A program made the translations under genes and the position numbers. Shown piece after piece: positions 1 to 5,307 of a stretch of DNA of 5,307 nt (within the stretch, counting starts at the first letter, position 1; every line of letters starts with the position of its first letter). The notes below the pieces were generated by a model. The model was not told where the DNA came from. It searched no databases and saw nothing but the letters and a program-made list of their open reading frames with translations. Source of the stretch: an uncultured Clostridia bacterium (lineage in GTDB: Bacteria; Bacillota; Clostridia; Oscillospirales; Acutalibacteraceae); NCBI GenBank assembly GCA_946628455.1, contig CAMOWP010000124.1, positions 1-5,307 of the forward strand. Direction: 5' to 3'.

Positions 1-567
1 AGCGCTGACAGGCTTGATTTGATTAACGAAAAGCATATTGCGTTTCATTTAAGCGGAGGCACAACCGAGGCGCTGCTTGTAACTCCTGATAAGGACGGCA
101 TAATAAAAGCCGAAATAGTTGCCGAAAGCCTTGATTTAAAAGCGGGGCAGGCGATAGACAGAACGGGAGTTCTGCTCGGCTTGCAGTTTCCGTGCGGTAA
201 GGAGCTTGATTTGCTGTCTCAAAGAAGCGGCAATGAGTATAAAATCAAGCCCTCAATGAAGGGCGCAGATTGCTCTCTTTCAGGTGTTGAAAACAAGGTT
301 AAGGCTATGATTAAAAACGGCGACAGCAATGAGGATATAGCAAAATTTGCTCTCTCCTCCGTTTGCGAAGCCGCTTGTGAAATGCTGAAAAGGATAACTG
401 ATGAATACGGCTCGCTTCCCGTAATATTTTCAGGCGGCGTTTCATCAAATTCAATGCTGAGAAACAGGATAAATAAAGAATATAACGCATATTTTGCCGC
501 CCCTGAATTTTCACTTGATAACGCGGCGGGCTGCGCGGTTTATGCTTATTTAAAAGAGACGGTGTAA
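1..567 (+). CDS. TsaD/Kae1-like (M22-fold) protein, C-terminal part, truncated by the left edge
   Basis: The reading frame is open to the first base of the window, so this is the last 188 residues of a longer protein; the TTG at position 19 is not a credible start. Numbering from the first visible residue, the segment resembles the C-terminal half of TsaD/Kae1 ASKHA-fold proteins. It has a glycine loop HLSGGTTE at 16-23, an ESLDLKAGQAIDRTG stretch at 42-56 where TsaD has its GESxDDAAGEAFDK region, FSGGVSSN at 143-150 (TsaD GGVxxN) and SLDNAAG at 171-177 (TsaD DNAAM, whose Asp is a metal ligand in the family). Canonical TsaD makes the t6A modification of tRNA with TsaB, TsaC and TsaE. Here the usual SGGHT His is Thr, and the usual FSGLKT is LSGVENK, so I infer a divergent paralogue rather than the housekeeping TsaD. 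Its function is unknown to me. The stop lies 1 nt before the xseA start, indicating an operon. Family call fairly sure; role unsure. Confidence 0.75.
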   Translation, partial: SADRLDLINEKHIAFHLSGGTTEALLVTPDKDGIIKAEIVAESLDLKAGQAIDRTGVLLGLQFPCGKELDLLSQRSGNEYKIKPSMKGADCSLSGVENKVKAMIKNGDSNEDIAKFALSSVCEAACEMLKRITDEYGSLPVIFSGGVSSNSMLRNRINKEYNAYFAAPEFSLDNAAGCAVYAYLKETV

Positions 568-568
568 T

Positions 569-1762
569 ATGGATGTTTTAACCGTAACGCAGGTGAACAC
601 ATACATTAAAGCGCTTATAAATGAAATACCGCAGATAAGAAACATTTATATCAGCGGCGAAATTTCAAATTTCAAGCATTATTATAAAAGCGGGCATATG
701 TATTTCACCTTAAAGGATGAAAAATCACAGCTCAAATGCGTGATGTTCGCATTTGATAATCAGAAAATTAAATTCACTCCCGAGGACGGAATGAGCGTTA
801 TCTGCTTCGGGCAGATAGACGTTTATGAGCGCGACGGCGTTTATCAGCTATATGTGCGCGATATGCACCCTAAGGGAGTAGGCTCGCTTACCGTAGCCTT
901 TGAACAGCTTAAAGCAAAGCTTGAAAAGGAAGGGCTTTTCGCTGTTGAAAATAAAAAGCCGATTCCGAAATATCCGCAAAAAATCGGCGTTGCAACGTCT
1001 AATATGGGCGCGGCGGTTGAGGATATTAAAAATGTTCTCGGCAGACGTTTTCCTCTGTGCGATGTAGTAATCGTGCCAACAGTCGTTCAGGGCGAAGCGG
1101 CGTCGCTCGATATTGTAAAAAGCCTTCAGCTGCTTGATTCAATGGAGGATATAGATACTATTATCGTCGGCAGGGGAGGCGGCTCTCTTGAGGATTTGTG
1201 GGCGTTTAACACAGAGCCCGTTGCTAGAGCCGTATATAACTGCAAAACGCCCGTTATTTCGGCAGTAGGGCACGAGACGGATTTCACTATCTGCGATTTT
1301 GTTGCAGATATGCGCGCGCCGACTCCGAGCGCCGCCGCAGAGCTTGCGGTTCCCGATATAAATTCCGAGCTGCTTAAGGTGAACAGCCTTGCAGTTTCGC
1401 TTGAAAAGAATATGGATTATATAATTGAATACAGGGAAAAGCAGCTTGAAGCTATAGTTAAGGCGTCGCCGCTGTCAGATGTGAACAGCTTTTTCGCTCC
1501 TCTTAATGATAAACTGAGCCTGCTTTCAAAACGCCTTGCTCCCGCGTTTTCAGGCGTTATCCTGAAAAAGGAGGGCAGCCTGAAATCAGTTGCAGGCGCG
1601 CTTAACGCGCTCAGCCCTCTTGCAGTTTTAAGCAGGGGATATTCAGTAGCGGAAAAGGGCGGAAAGCTAATTAAATCAGTAAAAGATGTTAAGCCTGATG
1701 ATGAAATATCTATCAGGCTTAAAGACGGAAAAATAAATGCGAGGGTGATTGATAATGAGTAA
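569..1762 (+). CDS. xseA: Exodeoxyribonuclease VII large subunit
   Basis: This is the catalytic subunit of ExoVII, a cytoplasmic nuclease that degrades single-stranded DNA from both ends to oligonucleotides and acts with several XseB copies. The 397-residue product starts with an OB-fold nucleic-acid-binding domain (about 1-100, with ISGEISNFK at 28-36 and SGHMYFTLKD at 41-50). The catalytic domain follows, with TSNMGAAVEDI at 143-153, the GRGGGSLEDLWAFN block at 201-214 and VGHETDFTICD at 233-243 continuing into RAPTPSAAAE at 249-258. A helical region (about 265-345) leads to the conserved tail LSPLAVLSRGYSV at 348-360. It is shorter than E. coli XseA (456 residues), mainly in the helical region; short versions seem usual in Clostridia. 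The start ATG is 1 nt after the upstream stop, with only a weak purine stretch (AGAG at 555-558), so translation is probably coupled to the upstream gene. The last 8 nt overlap xseB. Confidence 0.97.
   Translation: MDVLTVTQVNTYIKALINEIPQIRNIYISGEISNFKHYYKSGHMYFTLKDEKSQLKCVMFAFDNQKIKFTPEDGMSVICFGQIDVYERDGVYQLYVRDMHPKGVGSLTVAFEQLKAKLEKEGLFAVENKKPIPKYPQKIGVATSNMGAAVEDIKNVLGRRFPLCDVVIVPTVVQGEAASLDIVKSLQLLDSMEDIDTIIVGRGGGSLEDLWAFNTEPVARAVYNCKTPVISAVGHETDFTICDFVADMRAPTPSAAAELAVPDINSELLKVNSLAVSLEKNMDYIIEYREKQLEAIVKASPLSDVNSFFAPLNDKLSLLSKRLAPAFSGVILKKEGSLKSVAGALNALSPLAVLSRGYSVAEKGGKLIKSVKDVKPDDEISIRLKDGKINARVIDNE
1689..1722 (+). repeat. 11-bp perfect inverted repeat near the 3' end of xseA
   Basis: The left arm TTAAGCCTGAT (1689-1699) is the exact reverse complement of the right arm ATCAGGCTTAA (1712-1722), with a 12-nt loop; the loop ends (G1700/T1711) could add a G-U pair in RNA. 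It lies inside xseA, encoding about residues 374-385, and ends 32 nt before the xseB ATG. No run of T follows on either strand, so it does not look like an intrinsic terminator. A hairpin affecting xseA/xseB translation or mRNA stability is possible but unproven. Confidence 0.6.
1741..1747 (+). promoter_or_regulatory. Ribosome binding site for xseB
   Basis: The purine-rich GAGGGTG lies 7 nt upstream of the ATG at 1755, inside the xseA coding sequence. This spacing decides the xseB start. The TTG at 1749 would sit almost on top of the site, and the in-frame ATG at 1767 would be 19 nt away. Confidence 0.7.
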
Positions 1763-1940
1763 TGAAATGAGTTATGAAAAGGCAATAAACCGCCTTGAAG
1801 AAATAGTTGCCGTTCTTGAAAAAAACGAAGCGCCGCTTGATGAAGCGCTTAAGCTTTTTGAGGAGGGCACAAAGCTCAGCAGGCAGTGTGCAACAATGCT
1901 GAGCGAGGCTAAGCAGAAAATAACCGAAATTGAAAAATAA
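1755..1940 (+). CDS. xseB: Exodeoxyribonuclease VII small subunit
   Basis: This is the small helical subunit that binds XseA to form ExoVII; the holoenzyme has several small subunits per large one. The 61-residue product shows the family's signature: SYEKAINRLEEIVAVLEKNE at 6-25, then PLDEALKLFEEGTKL at 27-41 and a final helix with CATMLSEAKQKITEIE. This is the normal two-helix hairpin with little extra C-terminal tail, and the length is usual for the family (about 60-80). I chose the ATG at 1755 because of the GAGGGTG site 7 nt upstream. It overlaps the end of xseA by 8 nt (ATGAGTAA), which suggests coupled translation of the two subunits. The high charge and lack of any hydrophobic segment fit a cytoplasmic protein. 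The ispA start follows 16 nt after the stop. Confidence 0.96.
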   Translation: MSNEMSYEKAINRLEEIVAVLEKNEAPLDEALKLFEEGTKLSRQCATMLSEAKQKITEIEK

Positions 1941-1946
1941 GCACTT

Positions 1947-1952
1947 GGGGGA
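1947..1952 (+). promoter_or_regulatory. Ribosome binding site for ispA
   Basis: GGGGGA lies 4 nt before the ATG at 1957, within the 16-nt gap between xseB and ispA. It supports that ATG over the upstream in-frame TTG at 1930, which lies inside xseB and has no comparable site. The spacing is slightly short. Confidence 0.65.
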
Positions 1953-1956
1953 AAAT

Positions 1957-2835
1957 ATGGATTTCAATGAAAGAATGAATGAATATATAAGAATTGTCAA
2001 TAACGCGCTGCTTGAGCGTATACCCGCTGCGCAGAACGGCCAGAAGGATGTTGTTAAGGCAATGAAATATTCCGTTTCAAACGGAGGCAAAAGACTCAGG
2101 CCGATTTTTGTTCTTGAGTTTTGTAACGTATGCGGCGGCGATACAAAGGACGCGCTTGATTTTGCGTGCGCTATTGAATTTATTCATACCTATTCTCTTA
2201 TTCACGATGACCTGCCCTGTATGGATGACGACGATATGAGAAGGGGAAATCCCTCCTGCCATAAGATGTACGGCGAGGCAACCGCGCTCCTTGCGGGAGA
2301 CGCGCTTCTCACGCACGCATTTGAGCTTGTCGCAGGCGCAGATTTGCCTGATAAAATTATCGCTCAGGCAACAATGCTCCTTGCGCAGAACGCGGGAGTC
2401 GGCGGAATGATAGGCGGCCAGGTGCTTGATTTACTCTACGAGGAAAAGGTGGAGCCCACTCTCAGCGAGGTTATCGACGTTTACAGAATGAAAACAGGCG
2501 CGCTTATTTCCGCCTCCTGCCTGCTCGGCTGTCTTGCCGCAGGCGCGGATGACGAAAAGCTTTCAGCCGCTTCAAAATTTGCGTATAATATCGGCGTTGC
2601 CTTTCAGATTCAGGATGACATACTTGATATCGAGGGCGACGAGGCTGTAATCGGAAAGCCCGTCGGCTCGGACGAGAGCAACGATAAATCTACCTACGTA
2701 ACTATGGTGGGAATTGAAAGGGCAAAGAAGGATATTGAGCGCCTTACGGCGAATGCAATTTCGTATCTTGACGCCTTTGATGAGAGCGAATTTTTAAAGC
2801 AGCTTGCTGTTTCATTAGTCAGAAGAAATAAATAA
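1957..2835 (+). CDS. ispA: Polyprenyl (farnesyl-type) diphosphate synthase
   Basis: This soluble trans-prenyltransferase condenses isopentenyl diphosphate with allylic diphosphates (DMAPP, GPP) to give farnesyl or possibly geranylgeranyl diphosphate, the precursor for undecaprenyl lipid carriers and quinones. The 292 residues match the usual bacterial length (about 290-300). Motifs in order: GGKRLRP at 43-49 (IPP binding); first Asp-rich motif HDDLPCMDDDDMRRG at 83-97, with the two-residue insertion typical of bacterial type II FPP synthases; GGQVLDL at 153-159; KTG at 179-181; second Asp-rich motif QDDILD at 219-224; and SNDKSTYV at 241-248. The family ends in a basic C-terminus, here LVRRNK. 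All metal-binding aspartates are present, so the enzyme should be active. Chain length cannot be fixed from sequence alone, but Y79, five residues before the first motif, matches E. coli IspA. Its position just upstream of dxs places two steps of isoprenoid synthesis together, as in Bacillus. Confidence 0.94.
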   Translation: MDFNERMNEYIRIVNNALLERIPAAQNGQKDVVKAMKYSVSNGGKRLRPIFVLEFCNVCGGDTKDALDFACAIEFIHTYSLIHDDLPCMDDDDMRRGNPSCHKMYGEATALLAGDALLTHAFELVAGADLPDKIIAQATMLLAQNAGVGGMIGGQVLDLLYEEKVEPTLSEVIDVYRMKTGALISASCLLGCLAAGADDEKLSAASKFAYNIGVAFQIQDDILDIEGDEAVIGKPVGSDESNDKSTYVTMVGIERAKKDIERLTANAISYLDAFDESEFLKQLAVSLVRRNK

Positions 2836-2850
2836 TTTATAATTATAAAT
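2835..2850. repeat. 16-bp perfect AT-only palindrome between ispA and dxs
   Basis: ATTTATAATTATAAAT reads identically on both strands and begins on the last base of the ispA stop codon. It contains no G or C and no T-run follows, so it is a poor terminator. It sits 3 bp upstream of the predicted -35 element of the dxs promoter, where an UP element or a regulator site could lie. The role is inference; the symmetry is directly visible. Confidence 0.55.
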
Positions 2851-2853
2851 ATA

Positions 2854-2882
2854 TTGCATTTTTATGCATAAAGTGATAGAAT
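2854..2882 (+). promoter_or_regulatory. Predicted sigma-A-type promoter for dxs (extended -10)
   Basis: A -35-like TTGCAT (2854-2859) is followed after exactly 17 bp by a -10 TAGAAT (2877-2882), one mismatch from TATAAT. The dinucleotide TG at 2874-2875 forms an extended -10 (TGATAGAAT). Transcription would begin near 2889, giving a leader of about 24 nt, too short for a riboswitch. It is the only spot in the window with enough non-coding DNA for an independent promoter, and would let dxs-tlyA be expressed separately from xseA-xseB-ispA. Prediction only. Confidence 0.55.
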
Positions 2883-2901
2883 ATACAACACATAAATTTT
2901 C

Positions 2902-2906
2902 GAGGT
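2902..2906 (+). promoter_or_regulatory. Ribosome binding site for dxs
   Basis: GAGGT is complementary to the conserved anti-Shine-Dalgarno end of 16S rRNA and lies 6 nt before the ATG at 2913. It supports this start, which also gives a normal Dxs N-terminus. Confidence 0.7.
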
Positions 2907-2912
2907 TTTGAT

Positions 2913-4751
2913 ATGTCATATTTAGAGAATGTAAATTCTCCTAAGGATATAAAAAAACTGAATATTGACGAGCTTGAAGCGCTCTGCGGAGAAATCAGAG
3001 AGCTTATGATTGACACCGTTTCAAAAAACGGAGGTCACCTTGCTTCAAACCTCGGCACCGTTGAGCTTACGGTTGCGCTGCATAAGGTCTTTAACTCGCC
3101 GACTGACCAGATTATTTTCGACGTCGGCCATCAGTGCTATACTCATAAGATTCTCACAGGCAGGAAGGATAGCTTCAACACCCTCAGACGCGAGGGCGGC
3201 ATAAGCGGCTTTACCCGTCCGTGCGAGAGCGAGCACGATATTTTTTCATCGGGCCATTCCTCAACCTCAATATCCTCTGCAATCGGCCTTGCAAAGGCAA
3301 AATCGCTGAGGAATGAAAAAGGAAAGGTTATAGCCGTAATCGGCGACGGCGCGCTTACCGGCGGCCTTGCCTATGAGGCGCTTAACAACTCAGGCAACGA
3401 GAGTAATAACCTTATTGTTATTCTTAACGATAACAATATGTCAATAAGCCAGAATGTCGGAACAATCGCAAAAAATCTTACAACAATAAGAACGTCGCCT
3501 AAATATAACACCTTCAAAAACAAGGTAACAAGAGGGCTTGCAAAGATTCCGAAGGTAGGTCAGCAGCTTATCAGAACTATAACTGCATTTAATCAGAAGC
3601 TAAGGAAGAAGGTCTATAAAAACACCTTCTTTGAGGATTTGGGCTTCAGGTATTACGGCCCGATTGACGGGCACGACCTTGATTCGCTTATTGACGCTCT
3701 TAAGGTTGCAAAGGCTCACAACCATTCAGTTCTTCTTCACGTTTATACAACTAAAGGCAAGGGCTACGATTATGCCGAGAGAAACCCTTCAAAATTCCAC
3801 GGTATCGGCGAATTCAATATCAACACAGGCGAGCCTATACCGAGCGGAGATACCTTCTCCTCGGTTTTCGGTCAGTCGCTTTTCCACCTTGCCGAAAATG
3901 ACGTGAGAATCTGCGCCATAACCGCCGCTATGACAAGCGGAACGGGGCTCACAAGGTTTGCTGATGAATTTCCAAAGCGCTTTTTTGATGTCGGAATAGC
4001 TGAGCAGCACGCGGTAACTTTTTCCGCAGGGCTTGCCAGAAACGGTATGATTCCCGTATTTGCCGTTTATTCAACCTTCCTTCAGAGGTCGTATGACCAG
4101 CTTATTCACGACGTTGCAATGCAGGGGCTCAAGGTGATTTTCTGCATTGACAGAGCAGGCTTTGTAGGCTCGGACGGCGAAAGCCACCAGGGGCTTTTTG
4201 ACACTGCGTATCTTATGAGCGTTCCGGAGCTCACCGTTTTTGCTCCTACTTATTTTGAGGAGCTTTCCTCAATGCTTTATCAGGCGGTATATAAAGAGAA
4301 AAAGGCGGTTGCGATAAGATATCCACGCGGAGGCGAAGCTGAAAAGCCCGAGGGCTACTCCTACGAAAAGGATTCCTATAATGTATTCGGAGATGAAAAC
4401 GCAAAAACCTGCCTTGTAACCTACGGACGTGAGTTCGATTCCTGCTACAAGGCAATGCTTGAAACAGAGGACGTTTACGTTATCAAGCTTAACAAAATCA
4501 AGCCGATTGATTCATCCGTCATATCCCACCTTGAAAACGCAGAGAGAATTCTCTTCTTCGAGGAGGGAATAAAAACGGGCGGCGTCGGCGAAATCTTCGC
4601 GGCAATGCTTGAAGAAAACGGCATAAAGGCTGAATATGAGCATATCGCCGTGCCTGACGAATTTATTAAGCAGGCGTCAGTTTCTGCTCAGCTTAAAAAA
4701 TACGGTCTTGATAAGGACTCTGTAATTGACAGGATAAAAAATAATGGCTAA
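2913..4751 (+). CDS. dxs: 1-Deoxy-D-xylulose-5-phosphate synthase
   Basis: This cytoplasmic thiamine-diphosphate enzyme condenses pyruvate with glyceraldehyde 3-phosphate to DXP, the entry and flux-controlling step of the MEP isoprenoid pathway; DXP also feeds thiamine and pyridoxal synthesis in many bacteria. The 612 residues are close to the family norm (about 620). Visible motifs: GGHLASNLGTVELTVALH at 40-57, whose H42 corresponds to the catalytic E. coli H49; VGHQCYTHKILTGR at 71-84; GHSSTSIS at 114-121; the ThDP/metal motif starting GDGALTGG at 144-151 and ending NDNNMSIS at 172-179; YYGPIDGHD at 247-255; DVGIAEQHAVTFSAG at 359-373, with E364 as the ThDP-activating glutamate; YSTFLQRSYDQ at 386-396; DRAGFVGSDGESHQG at 413-427; and RYPRGG at 469-474. 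No key residue appears to be missing. A predicted promoter lies just upstream, and the stop overlaps tlyA by 8 nt. Confidence 0.98.
   Translation: MSYLENVNSPKDIKKLNIDELEALCGEIRELMIDTVSKNGGHLASNLGTVELTVALHKVFNSPTDQIIFDVGHQCYTHKILTGRKDSFNTLRREGGISGFTRPCESEHDIFSSGHSSTSISSAIGLAKAKSLRNEKGKVIAVIGDGALTGGLAYEALNNSGNESNNLIVILNDNNMSISQNVGTIAKNLTTIRTSPKYNTFKNKVTRGLAKIPKVGQQLIRTITAFNQKLRKKVYKNTFFEDLGFRYYGPIDGHDLDSLIDALKVAKAHNHSVLLHVYTTKGKGYDYAERNPSKFHGIGEFNINTGEPIPSGDTFSSVFGQSLFHLAENDVRICAITAAMTSGTGLTRFADEFPKRFFDVGIAEQHAVTFSAGLARNGMIPVFAVYSTFLQRSYDQLIHDVAMQGLKVIFCIDRAGFVGSDGESHQGLFDTAYLMSVPELTVFAPTYFEELSSMLYQAVYKEKKAVAIRYPRGGEAEKPEGYSYEKDSYNVFGDENAKTCLVTYGREFDSCYKAMLETEDVYVIKLNKIKPIDSSVISHLENAERILFFEEGIKTGGVGEIFAAMLEENGIKAEYEHIAVPDEFIKQASVSAQLKKYGLDKDSVIDRIKNNG
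4731..4734 (+). promoter_or_regulatory. Ribosome binding site for tlyA
   Basis: AGGA lies 9 nt before the ATG at 4744, inside the end of dxs. The site is modest, so expression probably relies partly on coupling to dxs translation through the 8-nt overlap. Confidence 0.5.
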
Positions 4752-5307
4752 AAAAATAAGGCTTGACGTTGCTGTTTTTGAAAGAGGCTTTGCCCCTTCA
4801 AGAGAAAAGGCAAAGGCGATAATTATGGCGGGTCAGGTGTACGTAAATAACCAAAAGGTTGATAAGGCGGGCTTTGAGCTTAAGGCGGACGATAAGCTTG
4901 AGGTCAGGGGAAACACGCTGAAATACGTTTCCCGCGGAGGGCTGAAGCTTGAAAAGGCAATGAAACAGTTTCCGATAACGCTTGAAAACAAAATCTGTAT
5001 GGATATCGGCGCTTCAACGGGCGGCTTTACAGACTGTATGCTTCAAAACGGCGCAAGCAAGGTTTATTCAATAGACGTCGGCTACGGTCAGCTTGCATGG
5101 AAGCTCAGGTGCGATGAAAGAGTAGTCAATCTTGAAAGAACAAATTTCCGTTACTGCACAAGGGAGCAAGTTCCCGATGAAATTGATTTTGCTTCGGTTG
5201 ACGTTTCGTTTATCTCTCTGAGCCATATCCTTCCCGTGCTTCACACTCTGCATAAGACTGACGGCGAGGCTGTTTGTCTTATCAAGCCTCAGTTTGAAGC
5301 AGGCAGG
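4744..5307 (+). CDS. tlyA: TlyA-family rRNA 2'-O-methyltransferase (S4 domain), truncated by the right edge
   Basis: The visible 188 residues are the N-terminal part of a protein usually about 270 residues long; the frame is still open at the window end. Residues 1-60 form an S4 RNA-binding domain (RLDVAVFERGFAPSREKAKA at 6-25, then AGQVYVNNQKV at 29-39). A linker YVSRGGLKLEKA (61-72) leads into a Rossmann methyltransferase with the SAM-binding motif DIGASTGGFTD (87-97), then DVGYGQL (111-117), DVSFISL (153-159) and CLIKPQFE (178-185). K68, D153 and K181 appear to match three of the catalytic K-D-K-E residues of FtsJ-like enzymes; the Glu would lie beyond the edge. Mycobacterial TlyA 2'-O-methylates cytidines in 16S and 23S rRNA; older annotations say 'hemolysin A' or YqxC. 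The target here is unproven. It overlaps dxs by 8 nt (ATGGCTAA). In Bacillus the next genes are ahrC and recN, which may also follow here. Confidence 0.93.
   Translation, partial: MAKKIRLDVAVFERGFAPSREKAKAIIMAGQVYVNNQKVDKAGFELKADDKLEVRGNTLKYVSRGGLKLEKAMKQFPITLENKICMDIGASTGGFTDCMLQNGASKVYSIDVGYGQLAWKLRCDERVVNLERTNFRYCTREQVPDEIDFASVDVSFISLSHILPVLHTLHKTDGEAVCLIKPQFEAGR

Noticed and set aside
311..514. Minus-strand open frame of 67 codons
   Set aside because: It lies entirely within the TsaD-like gene; its translation shows no recognisable domain and it has no independent promoter or ribosome binding site that I can see.
1596..1610. GCGCG-CTTAA-CGCGC hairpin in xseA
   Set aside because: The 5-bp stem comes from GC-rich Ala and Leu codons; no T-run follows.
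1874..1904. 8-bp inverted repeat GCTCAGCA / TGCTGAGC in xseB
   Set aside because: Two or so 8-bp pairs with short loops are expected by chance in a window this size, and no T-run follows.
1749..1932. TTG starts for xseB (1749) and ispA (1930)
   Set aside because: The ATG codons at 1755 and 1957 have properly placed ribosome binding sites and give normal family N-termini.
1417..2316. Minus-strand open frames at 1417-1785, 1719-2090 and 2077-2316
   Set aside because: All are antisense to xseA, xseB and ispA, whose products are clearly recognised. The translations are Ser/Leu/Phe-rich in the way antisense frames usually are.
2344..2371. 8-bp inverted repeat TTGCCTGA / TCAGGCAA in ispA, sharing a GCCTGA/TCAGGC core with the xseA hairpin
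   Set aside because: The shared word also appears elsewhere (for example near 1578 and 4652) and is explained by frequent Pro-Asp/Glu (CCTGA) and Gln-Ala (CAGGC) codon pairs; 8-bp stems are expected by chance.
2836..2912. Intrinsic terminator or riboswitch between ispA and dxs
   Set aside because: The only symmetric elements are AT-rich with no GC stem plus T-run, and the predicted leader of about 24 nt is too short for a riboswitch such as TPP.
3480..3640. Basic, poorly conserved stretch in Dxs (about residues 190-240) considered as an inserted domain
   Set aside because: Dxs proteins normally have a variable basic linker here, before the GPIDGHD motif, and the total length is normal.
3010..4455. 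Alternative frames within dxs (+ strand 3010-3204 and 3631-3906; - strand 3045-3236, 3789-4010 and 4246-4455)
   Set aside because: They are fully contained in dxs, which is intact and well conserved. Their translations are low-quality Arg/Leu/Thr-rich sequences with no domain.
5068..5253. Minus-strand open frame of 61 codons opposite the right-hand gene
   Set aside because: The + strand here encodes a clear TlyA-family methyltransferase; the antisense product has no recognisable feature.

Overview
The window is an ordinary chromosomal housekeeping segment. It most likely comes from a low-to-moderate GC Firmicute of class Clostridia, and a gut Oscillospiraceae/Ruminococcus-type organism would fit. 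The evidence is the gene order xseA-xseB-ispA-dxs-tlyA, which matches the Bacillus/Clostridium arrangement (in B. subtilis nusB-folD-xseA-xseB-ispA-dxs-yqxC-ahrC-recN). Tight co-directional packing, GA-rich ribosome binding sites and clostridial-looking protein sequences point the same way. The taxonomic call is inference; no marker gene is present.

Layout, all on the + strand: (1) 1-567 is the C-terminal part of a divergent TsaD/Kae1-like (M22-fold) protein, cut by the left edge. (2) 569-1762 is xseA and 1755-1940 is xseB, the two subunits of exodeoxyribonuclease VII, overlapping by 8 nt. (3) 1957-2835 is ispA, a farnesyl-diphosphate-synthase-type prenyltransferase. (4) 2836-2912 is the only real intergenic gap. 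It is 77 nt, very AT-rich, and carries a perfect 16-bp palindrome and a good sigma-A-like promoter. (5) 2913-4751 is dxs. (6) 4744-5307 is the start of a tlyA-family rRNA methyltransferase, overlapping dxs by 8 nt and cut by the right edge.

Functionally, Dxs makes 1-deoxy-D-xylulose 5-phosphate at the head of the MEP pathway, and IspA condenses the resulting C5 units into longer prenyl diphosphates. XseA/XseB degrade single-stranded DNA. TlyA-type proteins 2'-O-methylate rRNA in characterised homologues. The genes probably form one read-through transcript with an extra internal promoter for dxs-tlyA.

I found no mobile element, CRISPR array, tRNA, rRNA or clear intrinsic terminator, and nothing I would call a new biological system. 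The most notable items are the altered motifs of the TsaD-like protein, an 11-bp perfect inverted repeat near the end of xseA, and the palindrome/promoter arrangement before dxs.
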